Assembly: GCF_910592395.1 (NCBI RefSeq)
Contig: NC_088318.1
Location: 1,116,001 to 1,180,000 of the forward strand
Source: Lineus longissimus
Taxonomy: Eukaryota; Nemertea; Pilidiophora; Heteronemertea; Lineidae
DNA length: 64,000 nucleotides
Reading direction: 5' to 3'
Shown: one piece after another, positions 12,783 to 25,060 of the stretch
How the letters are laid out: every line of letters begins with the position of its first letter
How positions within the stretch are numbered: the stretch's first letter is position 1
Translations under genes and position numbers: made by a program
Notes under the pieces: model-generated
What the model saw: only the letters and a program-made list of their open reading frames with translations
What the model was told of the DNA's origin: nothing
The model's database searches: none

Positions 12783-13335
12783 TGATTCGGCCTGGCTGTG
12801 ACTTCCTCACCTCTCTCATCATGTTGTCAGCACGGTGGAGCAGCCAGGACTGATTCGGCCTGGCTGTGACTGCCTCATCTCTCTCACCATGTTGACAACT
12901 TGGCAGAGCAGCCAAGACTGATTTGGCCTGGCTGTGACTGTCTCATCTCTCTCACCATAATTATTGTCAACACGGTGGAGCAGCCAGAACTGATTCGGCC
13001 TGGCTCTGACTGTCTCATCTCTCTCGCCTTATTAACAACTAGGCAGTGCGGCGAAGATTGATGCGGCCTGGCTGTGACTGTCTCATCACTCGCATCATGT
13101 TGTCAACGCGGTGGAGCAGCCAGGACCGATTCGGCCTGGTTGTGACTTCCTCATCTCTCTCATCATGTTGTCAACACGGTGGAGCAGCCAGGACTGATTC
13201 GGCCTGGCTGTGACTTCCTCATCTCTCTCACCATGTTGACAACTTGGCAGAGCAGCCAAGACTTTTTTTGCCTGGCTGTGACTGTCTCATCTCTCTCATC
13301 ATGTTGTCAGCACGATGGAGCCAGGACTGTCAAAC
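12783..13335. repeat. ~68-72-bp tandem repeat, about eight copies
   Basis: Units contain GATTCGGCCTGGCTGTGACT, CTCATCTCTCTC and GGAGCAGCCAGGACT. Starts at 12784, 12852, 12920 and 12992 give periods of 68-72 bp. Alternate units differ at AACTTGGCAGAGCAG versus ACACGGTGGAGCAG, hinting at a two-unit higher-order repeat. It abuts the retrotransposon remnant. Confidence 0.85.
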
Positions 13336-13420
13336 AGTTGTGTGAGCTCACTAGAGCTTGCACTTACATAATAGTGTAAAACTAAAATGTATGTAATATA
13401 TATATATGTATATAAAACCG

Positions 13421-13870
13421 TCATCGGATGCGCATCCGATATGCCACGAGATCCTTCACCGTCAATTCCCTTACCGTCTTCGGATGCGCATCCGATATGC
13501 CACGAGATCCTTTACCGTCAATCTCTTTACCGTCATCGGATGCGCATCCGATATGCCACGAGATCCTTCACCGTCAATTCCCTTACCGTCTTCGGAGACG
13601 GATCCGATATGCCACGAGATCCTTCACCGTCAATTCCCTTACCGTCATCGGATGCGCATCCGATATGCCACGAGATCCTTCACCGTCAATTCCCTTACCG
13701 TCTTCGGATGCGCATCCGATATGCCACGAGATCCTTCACCGTCAATTCCCTTACCGTCTTCGGATGCGCATCCGATATGCCACGAGATCCTTCACCGTCA
13801 ATTCCTATACCGTCATTGGATGCCACGAGCTTTTTTGTTACCTCACCGTCAATTCCTATACCGTCATGGA
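13421..13870. repeat. 56-bp tandem repeat with perfect palindrome
   Basis: Eight units with period 56 bp, each with the perfect 16-bp palindrome TCGGATGCGCATCCGA, then ATATGCCACGAGATCC and CACCGTCAATTCC. One unit has the palindrome altered to GGAGACGGATCC. The last two units are truncated. Because 56 is not a multiple of 3 and no frame has a stop, three overlapping open frames appear; these are not genes. Confidence 0.95.
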
Positions 13871-14925
13871 TGCCACCAGCTTTGTTGTCGTTGTAAAGGT
13901 TTCGGGGATACGACCAATGCATGCGAGCACCGTCGGCGGAACCCCAAACCGCCCTCTCGATCTATCCGTAGGGACAAACCACTCTCGTGACCGCCACACT
14001 ACGGACTCCGGACCTCCAGACTTTAGAGACCGAGCTTTTCTTAAACCTTACAATTACTGTATACTCGGCGCCTCACTTATATGTGTTGTTTTTTTTCACA
14101 TACATTGTTCTCGTGGTTTACGGAAAAGTAGGACTAAAATGTTAAAGTGTCTAAAAACAATATTCAGTTAATGGAATTACACTTTTTTCCATTACTGCTT
14201 GCTTGATATTGCCCTAACAACTTTTTCATGAATCAATTTTGAGCATTATGTTTACAACGTAGTTATTATAGCACGAAATATGAGTCTAAAATGCCAAATA
14301 CTTGCAACTATTATGTTAATCACTGAAATCTTAGTGTACGAATTGCTCGCTAGGTTATTGCGCCCCTAAACCAACGTACTGACACCGCTACCTCCTCGGA
14401 ACTCAAACTTTTACGTGAGTTAATTGTAATCTTACTCTCTATATACCAAAGTGATTTACCTAGGAATACAGTTGCACTTCACTGAAAACTAATGATGTGT
14501 TGATGAGTTCAATGAGTCCTTCAATTCCTTCCTTTGGTTTACTTGGCGAACTGACGACGTCCGACAATGACCCGTTGACGTACACCTGCAATACAGCAAT
14601 GCATTGCCATTTTTGCCCCCATTTTGTGTAAAAAGATCTATTTTCGGACGAAACTCAGTCCCTCACAAACTTTGGTCGATTTCGCCAGTGATGACACTGC
14701 TTCTAGACTGTACCACAGCATTTTAACTTAGATGTAGCAGCGCCAAGCAAGAGTCAAGATAAATGTCCGGTGCCAGCCGCTGCTGGATCAACCCCCCAAA
14801 AAATTAAGAAGATTTAAATAACGGTCCTGAAAAGCTACCCCCAAAAATCGTCTGTCGAATTTTGCTGGTTTGTGATATCGAATTTTATTTTTTGTGTTAT
14901 TTATTCCATTTTATTCTCCAGGAAA
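13871..14925. other. SAMHD1 upstream region
   Basis: Unique sequence with no gene recognised. It probably contains the SAMHD1 promoter and a 5' untranslated exon, because the start codon closely follows an acceptor-like pyrimidine tract. Confidence 0.4.
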
Positions 14926-17900
14926 ATGCAGGAAAATGCCAAAAAGAGGTTGAGGTTTGACGATAACTGCAAAAGCAGTGATAAAAATGATGGTCAAAGT
15001 GTGCCATATATAGCCGACAATTACATAGAATGGGGCGTTGAAGAGGTGTCTTGTTTTTTGAGGTCGAGAAATATCGAGGAAGATCACATCAAACTTTTCT
15101 GTGGTATGTGTCTGTAGGCCTACATGATTTTTATGGTGTTACTGTTAACTACAAGGCTTGGGGTTCCTGCAGCCAGCCCTGGTTTAAATTCAAGGTTAAA
15201 ATTCACAATATCACACGATCGGAAATGACGTAGTTTGATGGCATTCAACTATAAACCCATTGAACAGTGCCGTCGTGGCAGTGGCGCTTCGTTAGTCAAC
15301 CGATGGCAATGACCTTTTTCGAGCCGTGACCGGGGATTTTAAACTCGCCCAGCTGTCTCATCTTGTTACCTGATGTAAAGCGTAGCGTATTTTTGACTTC
15401 AGATGAGAAGATCACAGGAAGAACACTACCAGACATAAATGAAGGTCACTTGGAAAAAATAGGAGTGAAGTTAGTAGCACTGGTTGTAATACGTATTACC
15501 TTGATTATTTTGTGTACATGTATGTGTGTCATACTATCATAACGCAACCAGTGACAAAATTCTCTTTCACCATAATGTAATGTAATGAAAGCAGTAAGCA
15601 ATCCATGTGCACCTTCCCACAGCCATGAGTCGGATGACAGCTGCTAGCTTTTTGTAATTGTTTGTGATTAACCATGATGGTGGATGACAAATTGTTTTAC
15701 CAAACATAGTATTTGGGCTTTGCCTGATGATCCCCCTCTAACCATTGTGTTTAACAACACGTACAATAATTAGGTGTTATGGTGAGCAAAGAGGTTGGAT
15801 TTAAGATGCCCCACAGGTTCATGAGTTGTCATAGATTAAGTGGTAACTTTTCTAAACGAGGCCTACATATGGAATGGAGATGTTTCATGAAAAATGTTTG
15901 TTTATTTCAAAATGGATCTTTTCCAGGTGTCTAGGAGAACGGTTACAGATCCTACAAGTTGTAAAGGCATTAGTCCAGACAACTGTCTATGGAGTGACAA
16001 AACGCACAAGGGTAGGATTCTATTTCTTGTTATGTGGTGTGGTGTTTCACCCATTGAATTTAAGTAGTCATCAATACTTGATTGAAAGTATAGATTATCA
16101 AAAATTATCATCAAAGGTATGTAAGGCAAGCTTATTCATTTTGTTCACTTGGAGGTGTTATTCCTCCTCGAAGATGGGACTGTTGGTGCCATTAACAGTT
16201 GTTGATCAGGTCTATTGGCCTAGTGACTCCTTCTTCAGTGAATAGATTATTCATTCTAGATCAAGTGTCATTGAAATACCTCCCAAATGCTTATGTTTAA
16301 AGTTGCTTTATTTGAAATTTGATTGCAGGTTTTGAACGACCCGATCCATGGCCACATCGAGATGCATCCCCTCCTCATCAAGGTCATGGATAACCCACAG
16401 TTCCAAAGATTACGCTTTCTCAAGCAGTTAGGCGGGTGTTACTTTGTCTATCCTGGTGCTTCTAATAACAGATTTGAGCACAGTTTAGGGTGAGTAGAAT
16501 TAGGGCATATTTTGTACCAACCCAGGTGGTTGTGGTTGCCTCACCAACGAACCCTGGTAGTACCCTGGTCAGGGTCTCGAGGGCTATTAAATAAACTCTC
16601 TCTGCTCCAAATAGTTTAGCCCTGGAAACTGTGCAGTTTGGAACGTTGTATCTCTTTAATAACCTAAGTTTTCGGTCAGTTACTCTGTTGCTCTACGGCC
16701 CTTGAAGTGCATAGAAAAGACCTAGTATTTGAATCATCAGAAACTGAGCTTTCATTTCAGTGTGAGCCATTTAGCCGGAGAACTTGTCAGATTATTGCAG
16801 AAGAAGCAACCTGAGTTGAACATCACCGATAAAGATGTACTGTGTGTCCAGATGGCAGGTCTCTGCCATGATATAGGTAAGTTTAAAGGTCTATGCCATT
16901 CCATATCAATTGGTTGGATCGCAATCACTTATCATGTTGTCATGATTCTGTCGCTGCGTCTGAACACGTTGTCTGCATGGCAACTGATGTAAAAGTGGAC
17001 TTGGAGTGACAAAGAATTGGGAGGAAATTTGAAAAGATATTATTGATTTATCACTAGGCTTTTATATGCTGGCCCAAGAAGAAGGAAAAAGAGGAAACAG
17101 GACATTCCTTGTTTTACTGATAATATATCTTATAATGACTTAGCTACTGTTGATCAGATCCTACTGTTGTTCCCTTCGTTATTATAGGTCACGGACCATT
17201 CTCTCATCTGTATGACAACAAGTTCTTGGAAGTAGCCAGACCTGGCTGGAAGTGGAAGGTATGTGTCAGTTGAAGAGGATGTAACCTAAACTTGGAATGT
17301 ATGTACTTGTAATTCGAAAGGGTCTTATAAGCATCATCCTCATTATCATCAGTTTGGGAAGAAAGTCGTTATGTTGATAAAGATGGCAACATCTAGGCCT
17401 CTCATATTGGTTCACTTCCTAATTTGGTGCATCTCTTTGTAGCATGAGGATGGATCTTCAGCTATGTTCGAACATCTGATAGAAGTCAACAACCTGAAAC
17501 CAGAATTTGCCCGATATGGCCTCGCAGATCAGGATATAACGTTTGTGAAAGAGATGATAGCTGGATCAAAGAAACTCAACAGGCACCGGGTATGTTTATT
17601 GAATTGAAATAAGTTAGCGATGCCGCCTTTCTGTGTACCATTGACGGTACCGGTATGTAAGATGTCTTTTGGTCTGTCAGAAAACCAGATTATATTTGAT
17701 TTTTTGGCGGCTTTGTGGTCGTGTGACTCAAAACCCTGGCCACATCGACAGAAGGTTTTATTCTCTTGTCATTTTTGGTAAATCTCTTTCCCCAGTTGCC
17801 TAGCCTTGCATGCATGGCACATAAAATCGTTATTTTTTGTCCGTCTTATTAATCCCAGTTTACCAAAGTGTTCTCCACTGTGACCTTGCCAGGTCATATT

Positions 17901-20900
17901 TGATAGCCCAGGGTACTACTGGGATTATTTTACCCAATTGTCAATACTCAAATGTTGAAGAACACAAGATGTTTCTTTGATGAAACAGTTGCATTTCGTA
18001 TTTTCAGGACTGGCCATATCTTGGCCGAGACAAATCGAAAGCATTTCTTTATGAGGTGAGTTATTTAACCTCGGAGTTATCTGTTGAAATATTTTTTATG
18101 CCACAATCATTCTTTAACATATCACTGGGTAATTTTCATATGATATATGGTGGAAACATCATACAGATATCATGATGTATTCTTATAAGTATTTTGGCGA
18201 ATTCACTCAGCCAGCTGCATGACTGATCATAGTCAATACAGACTGTGTTTTCAATATGGAGACAACGAATGGCATTCCAGGGACTACATCCCCAAATCTC
18301 ATTCCCAAGCAGACCTTCTAATGTTACACTGTGTGTTGTTTGAATCTTTTAGCGTGGACGTTCAGATTCATTGTGGACCTTTCTCATCCTCTAGGTGGTG
18401 GCCAACAAAAGAAATGGCATCGATGTCGATAAGTGGGACTACTTTGCTCGAGACTGCCATCACCTCGGCATCCAGAACAGCTTTGATCATGTACGCTACA
18501 TGAAGTTCATGCGGGTGTTGAAGGTGGACCAGGACTATCAGATATGCGCCAGAGACAAGGTGGGTTAAACAAACATTACCTTATCCTGACATGACTTGAG
18601 AAAAACCCTAAAATCTTGAAGTTATCAAGAATAAAGTCACTAGCAGTACCAATAGAATCTGTCCATTGACAGCTTTTTAATAATGCTTTAATTGTTTTTT
18701 ACTTTTCGATTATTTTTCTGTCCTCCATGTTAACCGTAGCAGTTGCATGTAGTCGTAAGTAGACTACCGGTAAATCTTGTTGTCCCAGGTCGATGTTTTA
18801 CTTTGAAAGTATCTTATCAATTTCACACCTAAACTATAACTGCCTCACTGTGAGTACATTATTCACAAAGCTAGTGGGTGCCCCTCTTTATTAACAAGTA
18901 CATGTAGTTAATTTGATTGGCTTTTGCTGCTATCTTTCTAGTCGTAGGTACAGCGACACATGACACATAGACTAGCATGAATTGTGCTCTGACTCTCATA
19001 CATTCAGTTCTGCCTCTCTTGGAACTATCACCATGCCTGCCATCCCCTGACACACCTCTCCTCCTGCTTCCCAGGCAATAGGCATTTTGTTTTCTCCATT
19101 CAACAGGAGGTTGGGAATTTGTATGAGATGTTCCACACAAGAAACATCCTACATCAGCGTGCTTATCAGCATAAGGGTAAAATGGTTATAGAGGTGATGT
19201 AAGTACATGGTGGGGTACTGACTACCTTGGTTCTTCTTGAACTCCCCAAACTCTCTTAGTGCTTACTCCTGAAAAGTGGATATTTCTAAACAATACTGCT
19301 GTGTTTGGTAAAATTCACAATAGCACACCCAATGTTAGGTTCATGAACTTGTAATCTGCTCTTCTTCTAGCTGCCCAATCATGGCATCAAAAACAGTATG
19401 GTATTGAAATTGTAAAGATATGCATACTTTAGAAGTGTGAACTAAGAAAGTTTGGAGTTGACCTTTGTTGAAAGGGTCAATGTGATGTAGGCCACTGACC
19501 TGGGGACAAAGTTTCATTTTCTTCGCTCACCAAATTGAAAAGTTACCTTAGTCATTCAATGCATCACATTGGCCCTCCCCCTTCTGGTGAGAGTCTTGAG
19601 TGTAGTCAGACCAGTTCTGCCTTGTGCTCAACATATCTCGCTGACTCATTCTGACAGATTGCTATATTGTTCTCTCGGTAGGAGGTTGGCACTCTGTACG
19701 ACATGTTCCACACACGACATGTGCTATTTCGTAGAGCATACAAACACAAAACCGTCGAGGTTGTTGAGATTATGTGAGTACTGATTTGTACTCTTTTTGC
19801 AATGTACAAGTTTGGTAATGTGGTATAGTTGGGGCCTCAGCTCAATAGCTTTACAGTGTTGAAAACAGATGGCAGTACACATAAAATACACACTGAGGCT
19901 TTAATTGAACCATCTTACTTTATCTTGTTTTCTTTGAACAAAGGAAGAGAGACCAAAATAGGCTGCAAGTGACTTCAAGAAACTTTAAGAGTAAAGAATG
20001 TATATTGGCTCGTAAATGATCATGCATTCTCTTGCAAAGTGGGTTTTGTCTTTTCAGTGGACGGAAACATTAAAATTAGTTAGGAACATTACAGGCACTA
20101 ACTGGTCTGACCTCATCAGTGAGATGGTGTTGCCCCCTCAGAAATTACGATAGATTCTCTCATTGATTTTCCAGTAAGATGGTTGCGCATGTGTTTGAAG
20201 ATATTCTCGTCGCTGTTTTCACGAAGTGACCAATCAACAAATTTTCAATTTTGAGGTTTTGCAACCAAACCTCATCATAAAGAAGAATGGTTCTTCACTC
20301 AAATTTGTAGACCTGTACATGAAGTCGTTTTGAACATACAACCAATTAAGTTTGGCGAATCAACAAACATGTGATAACTTAAACATCCTGATGACTCAAA
20401 ATCAAAAAATGTTGATTGGACGGTTCGTGAAAACCGCAACGTTGTTTGTAACTCTCGATGAAGGTGACTTAAATTTGCTGTATTCCTTTCCAGGATCACA
20501 GAAGCCATGTTAAAGGCAAATGACTATTTACTCATCCCAGGAAAGGACAATAAACTGTTGCGGATGTCTGAAGCGATGGACGACATGGTGGCGTTCACTC
20601 AGCTGACTGATCATATCTTCGAAGCCATCCTCTACTCCACTGATCCAAACCTCGCTGAATCAAAGCGGATTTTGACCGATATTCAATGTAGACGATTATA
20701 TAAATGTATAGGTCAGTTATCGCCTGGAGAAAGGATTAATATTGTGAGTGTACTGTCTGTTTGCTTCTTGTATGAAATCCTAAGGAGGTGCCGAGTGGTG
20801 TTCTTGTGTCACATGCAGAGTATGTTTCTGACACTGGGCGCATGTGTTTTTCTTCATCTTGGGATTGGCCTAATATATAAATTTGTGGATCAGGAAGATA

Positions 20901-22202
20901 ACTGCTGTGTGGCTTATTGAATAATCGTAGCATTCTCACATCTTGTTGACCTGCTGGTATTCTTATTGCTAATGATAAATTTACATGGAGACTTGGCTAA
21001 AACTGTGCAACCGCTAATATTTGACAGTTGTCAGATATGGCATAATCGCTGAATAATCCAGTTTTGCAGAACTGACACGAACTTTTTAGATGTATCTATC
21101 ATGCTGACCGTTTCTCTATCATAGGATGAAGAAATAAGTAACAGATACCGTAAAGAAATCATAGCTGCTGTGCCTGAGGAAAAGTTGGGAGGAAAACCAC
21201 TCAAACCAGAGAATCTAATCGTCCAGGTGGCGCGTTTTGATTACGGCATGAAGGAGAAGAATCCAGTTGATAACGTCCGATTCTACCGAAAGGGTGACCC
21301 AAATACAGCATTCCAGCTCAGAAAGGACGAGGTTAGACAATTTTCATTTGGCACATTCCCAAGTGAATGTATGCATTTCTTTTGAGATGAAAGTGTAGAT
21401 TTAGTAAATTCGTACATGGTTTTGGCTGTGGTGAGTGATAGGGTGTCTGCCCCGCAGGCAAAAGGTCATCAAATACTTTCTAGTCTCTGACTGTGTGGTC
21501 CTTTGCAGGTCGAGCAAGTGAGTGATGTATCGCTGTAGACAATTGTACACTTGTTTATTCTTCGTGCCTCTGTGTAACTTAGTTCTGACAGGCTGTGCTC
21601 CAACCATACCTCTGACACTTCTTCCTGCAGGTCTCCAAGATGTTACCAGACACATTTGCTGAGCAGTCAATCCGTGTCTACTGCAAACTACTTGACGAGG
21701 AGAGCATAGCAAAAGCAAAACAGTGTTTCAATTCCTGGCGTGAACAGAACAAAATGGCAACAGTAAGAAAGTCAATAGAGTTAGCTACTGAGGTGGTTTA
21801 ATGAGTCAAGTCATTGAGTCAAAGAAGAAACCTCAGGAATATTCCCTTATCCACCGATCAAGCTACTGGTTGAGCAAACCTACACTGCCCACCTGAGGGA
21901 ACTTTCCAGGCTGGTGACTAAACAAAAGGTTGTGGCGAGTTTGCTTGCTCCCTGAAGCATGCAACCAGATTGTTTGCACCACATGAGATTTTTGCTAAGG
22001 GAAAGCATCCCGCTGTCTTTAAAAAGAACATTGTCACATTTTTTGAGGTGACTTTAATGAACTGAGTATGTATTTCTTTGTTTTCCAGTCGGAGACAGGT
22101 GCCAATGAGTTCACTCCAATCAAGAGTCGGCCAACCCCTGAGAATCCACCTCCAACACCGAAGACACCAGAGAACACAAACCTAAGTCTTGCCATGGATT
22201 AG
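14926..22202 (+). CDS. SAMHD1: Deoxynucleoside triphosphate triphosphohydrolase SAMHD1
   Basis: Coding exons: 14926-15103, 15403-15469, 15927-16011, 16329-16489, 16761-16876, 17188-17258, 17443-17589, 18008-18055, 18395-18559, then either 19107-19198 (10a) or 19682-19773 (10b), 20494-20743, 21125-21331, 21631-21762 and 22089-22202. With one copy of exon 10 the product is 610 aa (human 626). Seen: an N-terminal SAM domain (about residues 31-100, YIEWGVEEV then GVKCLGERLQ); HD-domain metal ligands and catalytic residues RFEH (H161), [11 protein letters not shown] (H200, D201, H204, H209), MFEH and [13 protein letters not shown] (D303, D311); and MFHTR in exon 10. Family knowledge: a GTP/dNTP-activated tetramer that hydrolyses dNTPs to nucleosides and triphosphate, limiting dNTP pools and retroviral DNA synthesis. 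The start ATG lies just after an acceptor-like CTCCAG, so an upstream untranslated exon is likely. The last exon has several S/T-P sites. Confidence 0.96.
19107..19198 (+). other. SAMHD1: SAMHD1 alternative exon 10a
   Basis: 92 nt after a TTCAACAG acceptor and before a GTAAGT donor. It encodes [13 protein letters not shown] and HQRAYQHK. It keeps the residues equivalent to human N358, R366, H370, Y374, Q375, H376 and K377. This copy is closer to the vertebrate sequence, but has Gln at the R371 equivalent. Confidence 0.9.
19682..19773 (+). other. SAMHD1: SAMHD1 alternative exon 10b
   Basis: 92 nt after a TCTCGGTAG acceptor and before a GTGAGT donor, 483 bp downstream of 10a. It encodes [13 protein letters not shown] and FRRAYKHK. 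It has the same length and phase as 10a with no stop codon, but carries Thr, Phe and Lys at the positions equivalent to human N358, H370 and Q375. Confidence 0.9.
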
Positions 22203-24104
22203 GTTACAGCATCAATCCTCTGGCAATGAGCAAGTTATTATTTAACTCGGCATTCATGTCTTAGTGCAATGTTTCGAGAAATGCATTGAACATAGGACTG
22301 CCAATGATAGTGTTAGAAGCTGCAAAACCACAAAGAGTTATTGATGTTGGATGAATGTTTTTATTGACTGCCGATTTCTGATTGTGTTTGAACACAATGG
22401 TGTTAGTTAACAGAGGTAATTGACCCAAACTGACTGAGGGTGGGGGTGTCTAAAGCGGTGCACAGGTCTGGAAGGTTCTTGCTTATGTGATCTGAAATTA
22501 ACTGTAAACACAGTTGAGTGTGTGCAGCGCATGGTGGGTTTATTTCATGTCTGTGTTCATTGTAACCAATGCAATAGTTGAAAACTTATCGTAGGACAGC
22601 GAAGCTTTAAGCTATAAAATGGGACATCGTTCCCGATCAGACCTTAATATGGTCTGATCGGGAATGATCTTCCAATTTATAGAATGTTGGGTGCTGTTGT
22701 TGTATCGAGTAGTACAAAATGGTCGGACTGGTGGATTTAGAGCGGAAGTTGGAACGCATTTATCACCCATGGTATGGTCACCTATAGGTCCATACAGTGG
22801 ATGGCCAGTATACAGTAGCTCTGTTCAGAATGTTCTCTATGCCACGATCATCTAGCCATACGCCACCTCATTGTGTCGCATAATAATTCTGATCCGGGTT
22901 TCGTTTTAACTTCTTATAATTGCAAGATATGCCGTATAGATGTCATTTCAAGGCTTTTATTCTGCTGCACACCATGATAGCTCCTTAAATAAGGGACCAA
23001 CTTATAGAAATAGATGTGGTATTTTATTGGTAAATCATCAGAACGGCTCCTTTTATTTTGAAAATGTTGTCTAAAAACAAACAGGACAAGACTGATTTTA
23101 TGAGCTTTTGTATGATAATTGTTTTAATGAATGTATGATTACAGGTGATAACCTATCGTAGTCTAGGTGATCAGTTATGCATGAGGCAGTTTTAATAGGA
23201 ACCATGATTATGTTCACAAATGGTCTCCGGGGTGTTTCGACTGGCATTTTAATATTGTATCGCTAGGTGATGGTTGTGTTATTGAAGGTAATCAGAGCAT
23301 AATCAATGAATGTAAGTCCTTTGCCCAAGGACGTCCACAAGTATCAATGGTTGGGTGTAACCATAATGCAATCATAATCTCAGACAGCATGAGAAAAGCC
23401 TCAGTTTTATATTTGTATTACATGTTGTCCAAAAAAGATGCCATCTCATTCTATGCAAGACTATGTTTACCTTGTGAATTTTATTTTTGTTACATCCTGT
23501 AGCTGTACTTGCAATATCTACGACAAGGTCAAAAGTATATTATAGGCAGCATTCATCTGCCTATACCTGCTGCCGTAGTCTCGTGTACCCATACAGAGCA
23601 CAGAGCTTAGCACCAGATATTACATAAATCTACCCGAGTATGGCCAGCTGGAAATTAGAATAGATGCTACTTGCGGTTAGCTGTGAGTTGAGTAGACAGT
23701 GCTCATCAAGGCAAAGCTGCAGGTATAGGCAGGTGGATGCTCCCTCTAATATACTGCTAAAGAATGCGTGTACAATGATGCATGAAATAAAACTCGCGTT
23801 GTAGTCATCATTGTGTTGTGTCATGATCATGACTGACAGTGCTGCTTCACATGGCAATGGTACATCTGCCGTTTCTCAACCAGATGTTGCCGTAGCAGGC
23901 TTGCAGCAGGAACTGGTAAAATAGGCTACCTCAGGTTGTGACATTGTCAATAGGACTGGTTGTGACTTTGTCTTCAAGACTTGGTTGAGTTAAAGCCAGG
24001 CAGATCGAGGATGAAAATAGGGAATTTGTACCATGGTTGTGACTTCGTCTTTGGACTGGGTGAACAGTAAATCCTGGGCTGCCGGAGGACAGACAAAAGG
24101 TATA
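22203..24104. other. SAMHD1 3' UTR and intergenic DNA
   Basis: No coding signal was recognised. It holds the 18-bp hairpin. The 3' end of SAMHD1 was not located. Confidence 0.5.
22626..22668. repeat. 18-bp stem, 7-nt loop inverted repeat
   Basis: Arms 22626-22643 and 22651-22668: TTCCCGATCAGACC pairs perfectly with GGTCTGATCGGGAA, extended by ATC-G/T-GAT with one G.T pair. The loop is TTAATAT. It lies 424 bp past the SAMHD1 stop codon, possibly in its 3' UTR. Confidence 0.9.
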
Positions 24105-25060
24105 GTCCCCATTCGTGAAAGACCAGGGACTACACCAGTTTTAGCTTGTGTGAAAGACTGGGGACTATTTCCTCCTGCTACACAAGCCATACGTTGCATT
24201 GTGAAAGACACGGGACTGTTCCCCTTGCTACACCAACAGCAGGTCGTGAAAGACACGGGACTGTTCCCCTTGCTACACCAACAGCAGGTCGTGAAAGAGA
24301 GGGACTGTTCCCCTTGCTACACCAACAGCAGGTCGTGAAAGAGAGGGACTGTTCCCCTTGCTACACCAACAGCAGGTCGTGAAAGAGAGGGACTGTTCCC
24401 CTTGCTACACCAACAGCAAGTTGTGAAAGACACGGGACTGTTCTCCTTGCTACACCAACAGCAGGTTGTGAAAGACACGGGACTGTTCCCCTTGCTACAC
24501 CAACAGCAGGTTGTGAAAGACACGGGACTGTTCCCCTTGCTACACCAACAGCAGGTTGTGAAAGACACGGGACTGTTCCCCTTGCTACACCAACAGCAGG
24601 TCGTGAAAGACAGGGAACTATTCCTACTTACAAAAGTCACAAACTGTGTTACAGGGGATTATTCTTCCAGCAACACCAGTCGTAAGTCGTGAAAGACAAG
24701 GGACTAGTCCTCCAGCTACACAAGCCAAAAGTTGTGAAAGACAGAGGACTATAATACCTCCTGCTACGTATACACGAGCCACAAGTTAAGAAAGACACGG
24801 GATTATTCCTCCTGCAAAACCAACAGCAGGTTGTGAAAGACAGGCGACCGTTCCTCTTCATACACGGACCACAAGTTGTGAAAGACAAAGTTGTGTAAAT
24901 CCCGGAGGTACACCAGTCGCAGGTTGTGAAAGGCAGGGGACTATTCGTTCTGCTGCACATGTCACAAGTTGTGATCGACTGGGCACTGGTCTTTTTCCTG
25001 CTTCACACAGCCGCAGCTGTGAGGTAAACAGCCGCAAGTAGTGAAAGACAGGGTACTATT
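24105..25060. repeat. 44/45-bp minisatellite with degenerate flanks
   Basis: Core copies begin GTGAAAGACACGGGACTG at 24201, 24246, 24291, 24335, 24379, 24423, 24468, 24513, 24558 and 24603. Units are 45 bp, or 44 bp where GACACGG is GAGAGG. Flanks to about 24105 and 25060 hold diverged copies of GTTGTGAAAGAC. Open frames on both strands are a by-product. Confidence 0.9.

Noticed and set aside
13387-14171. Three overlapping plus-strand open frames of 169-247 codons as a repeat-protein gene
   Set aside because: They are the three frames of one 56-bp tandem repeat. No start context, splice site or domain supports any of them.
24033-24692. Open frames on both strands with a VKDTGLFPLLHQQQ-type repeat as a secreted repeat protein
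   Set aside because: Both strands are open and unit length alternates 44/45 bp, so the frame is not maintained. The pattern is that of a minisatellite.
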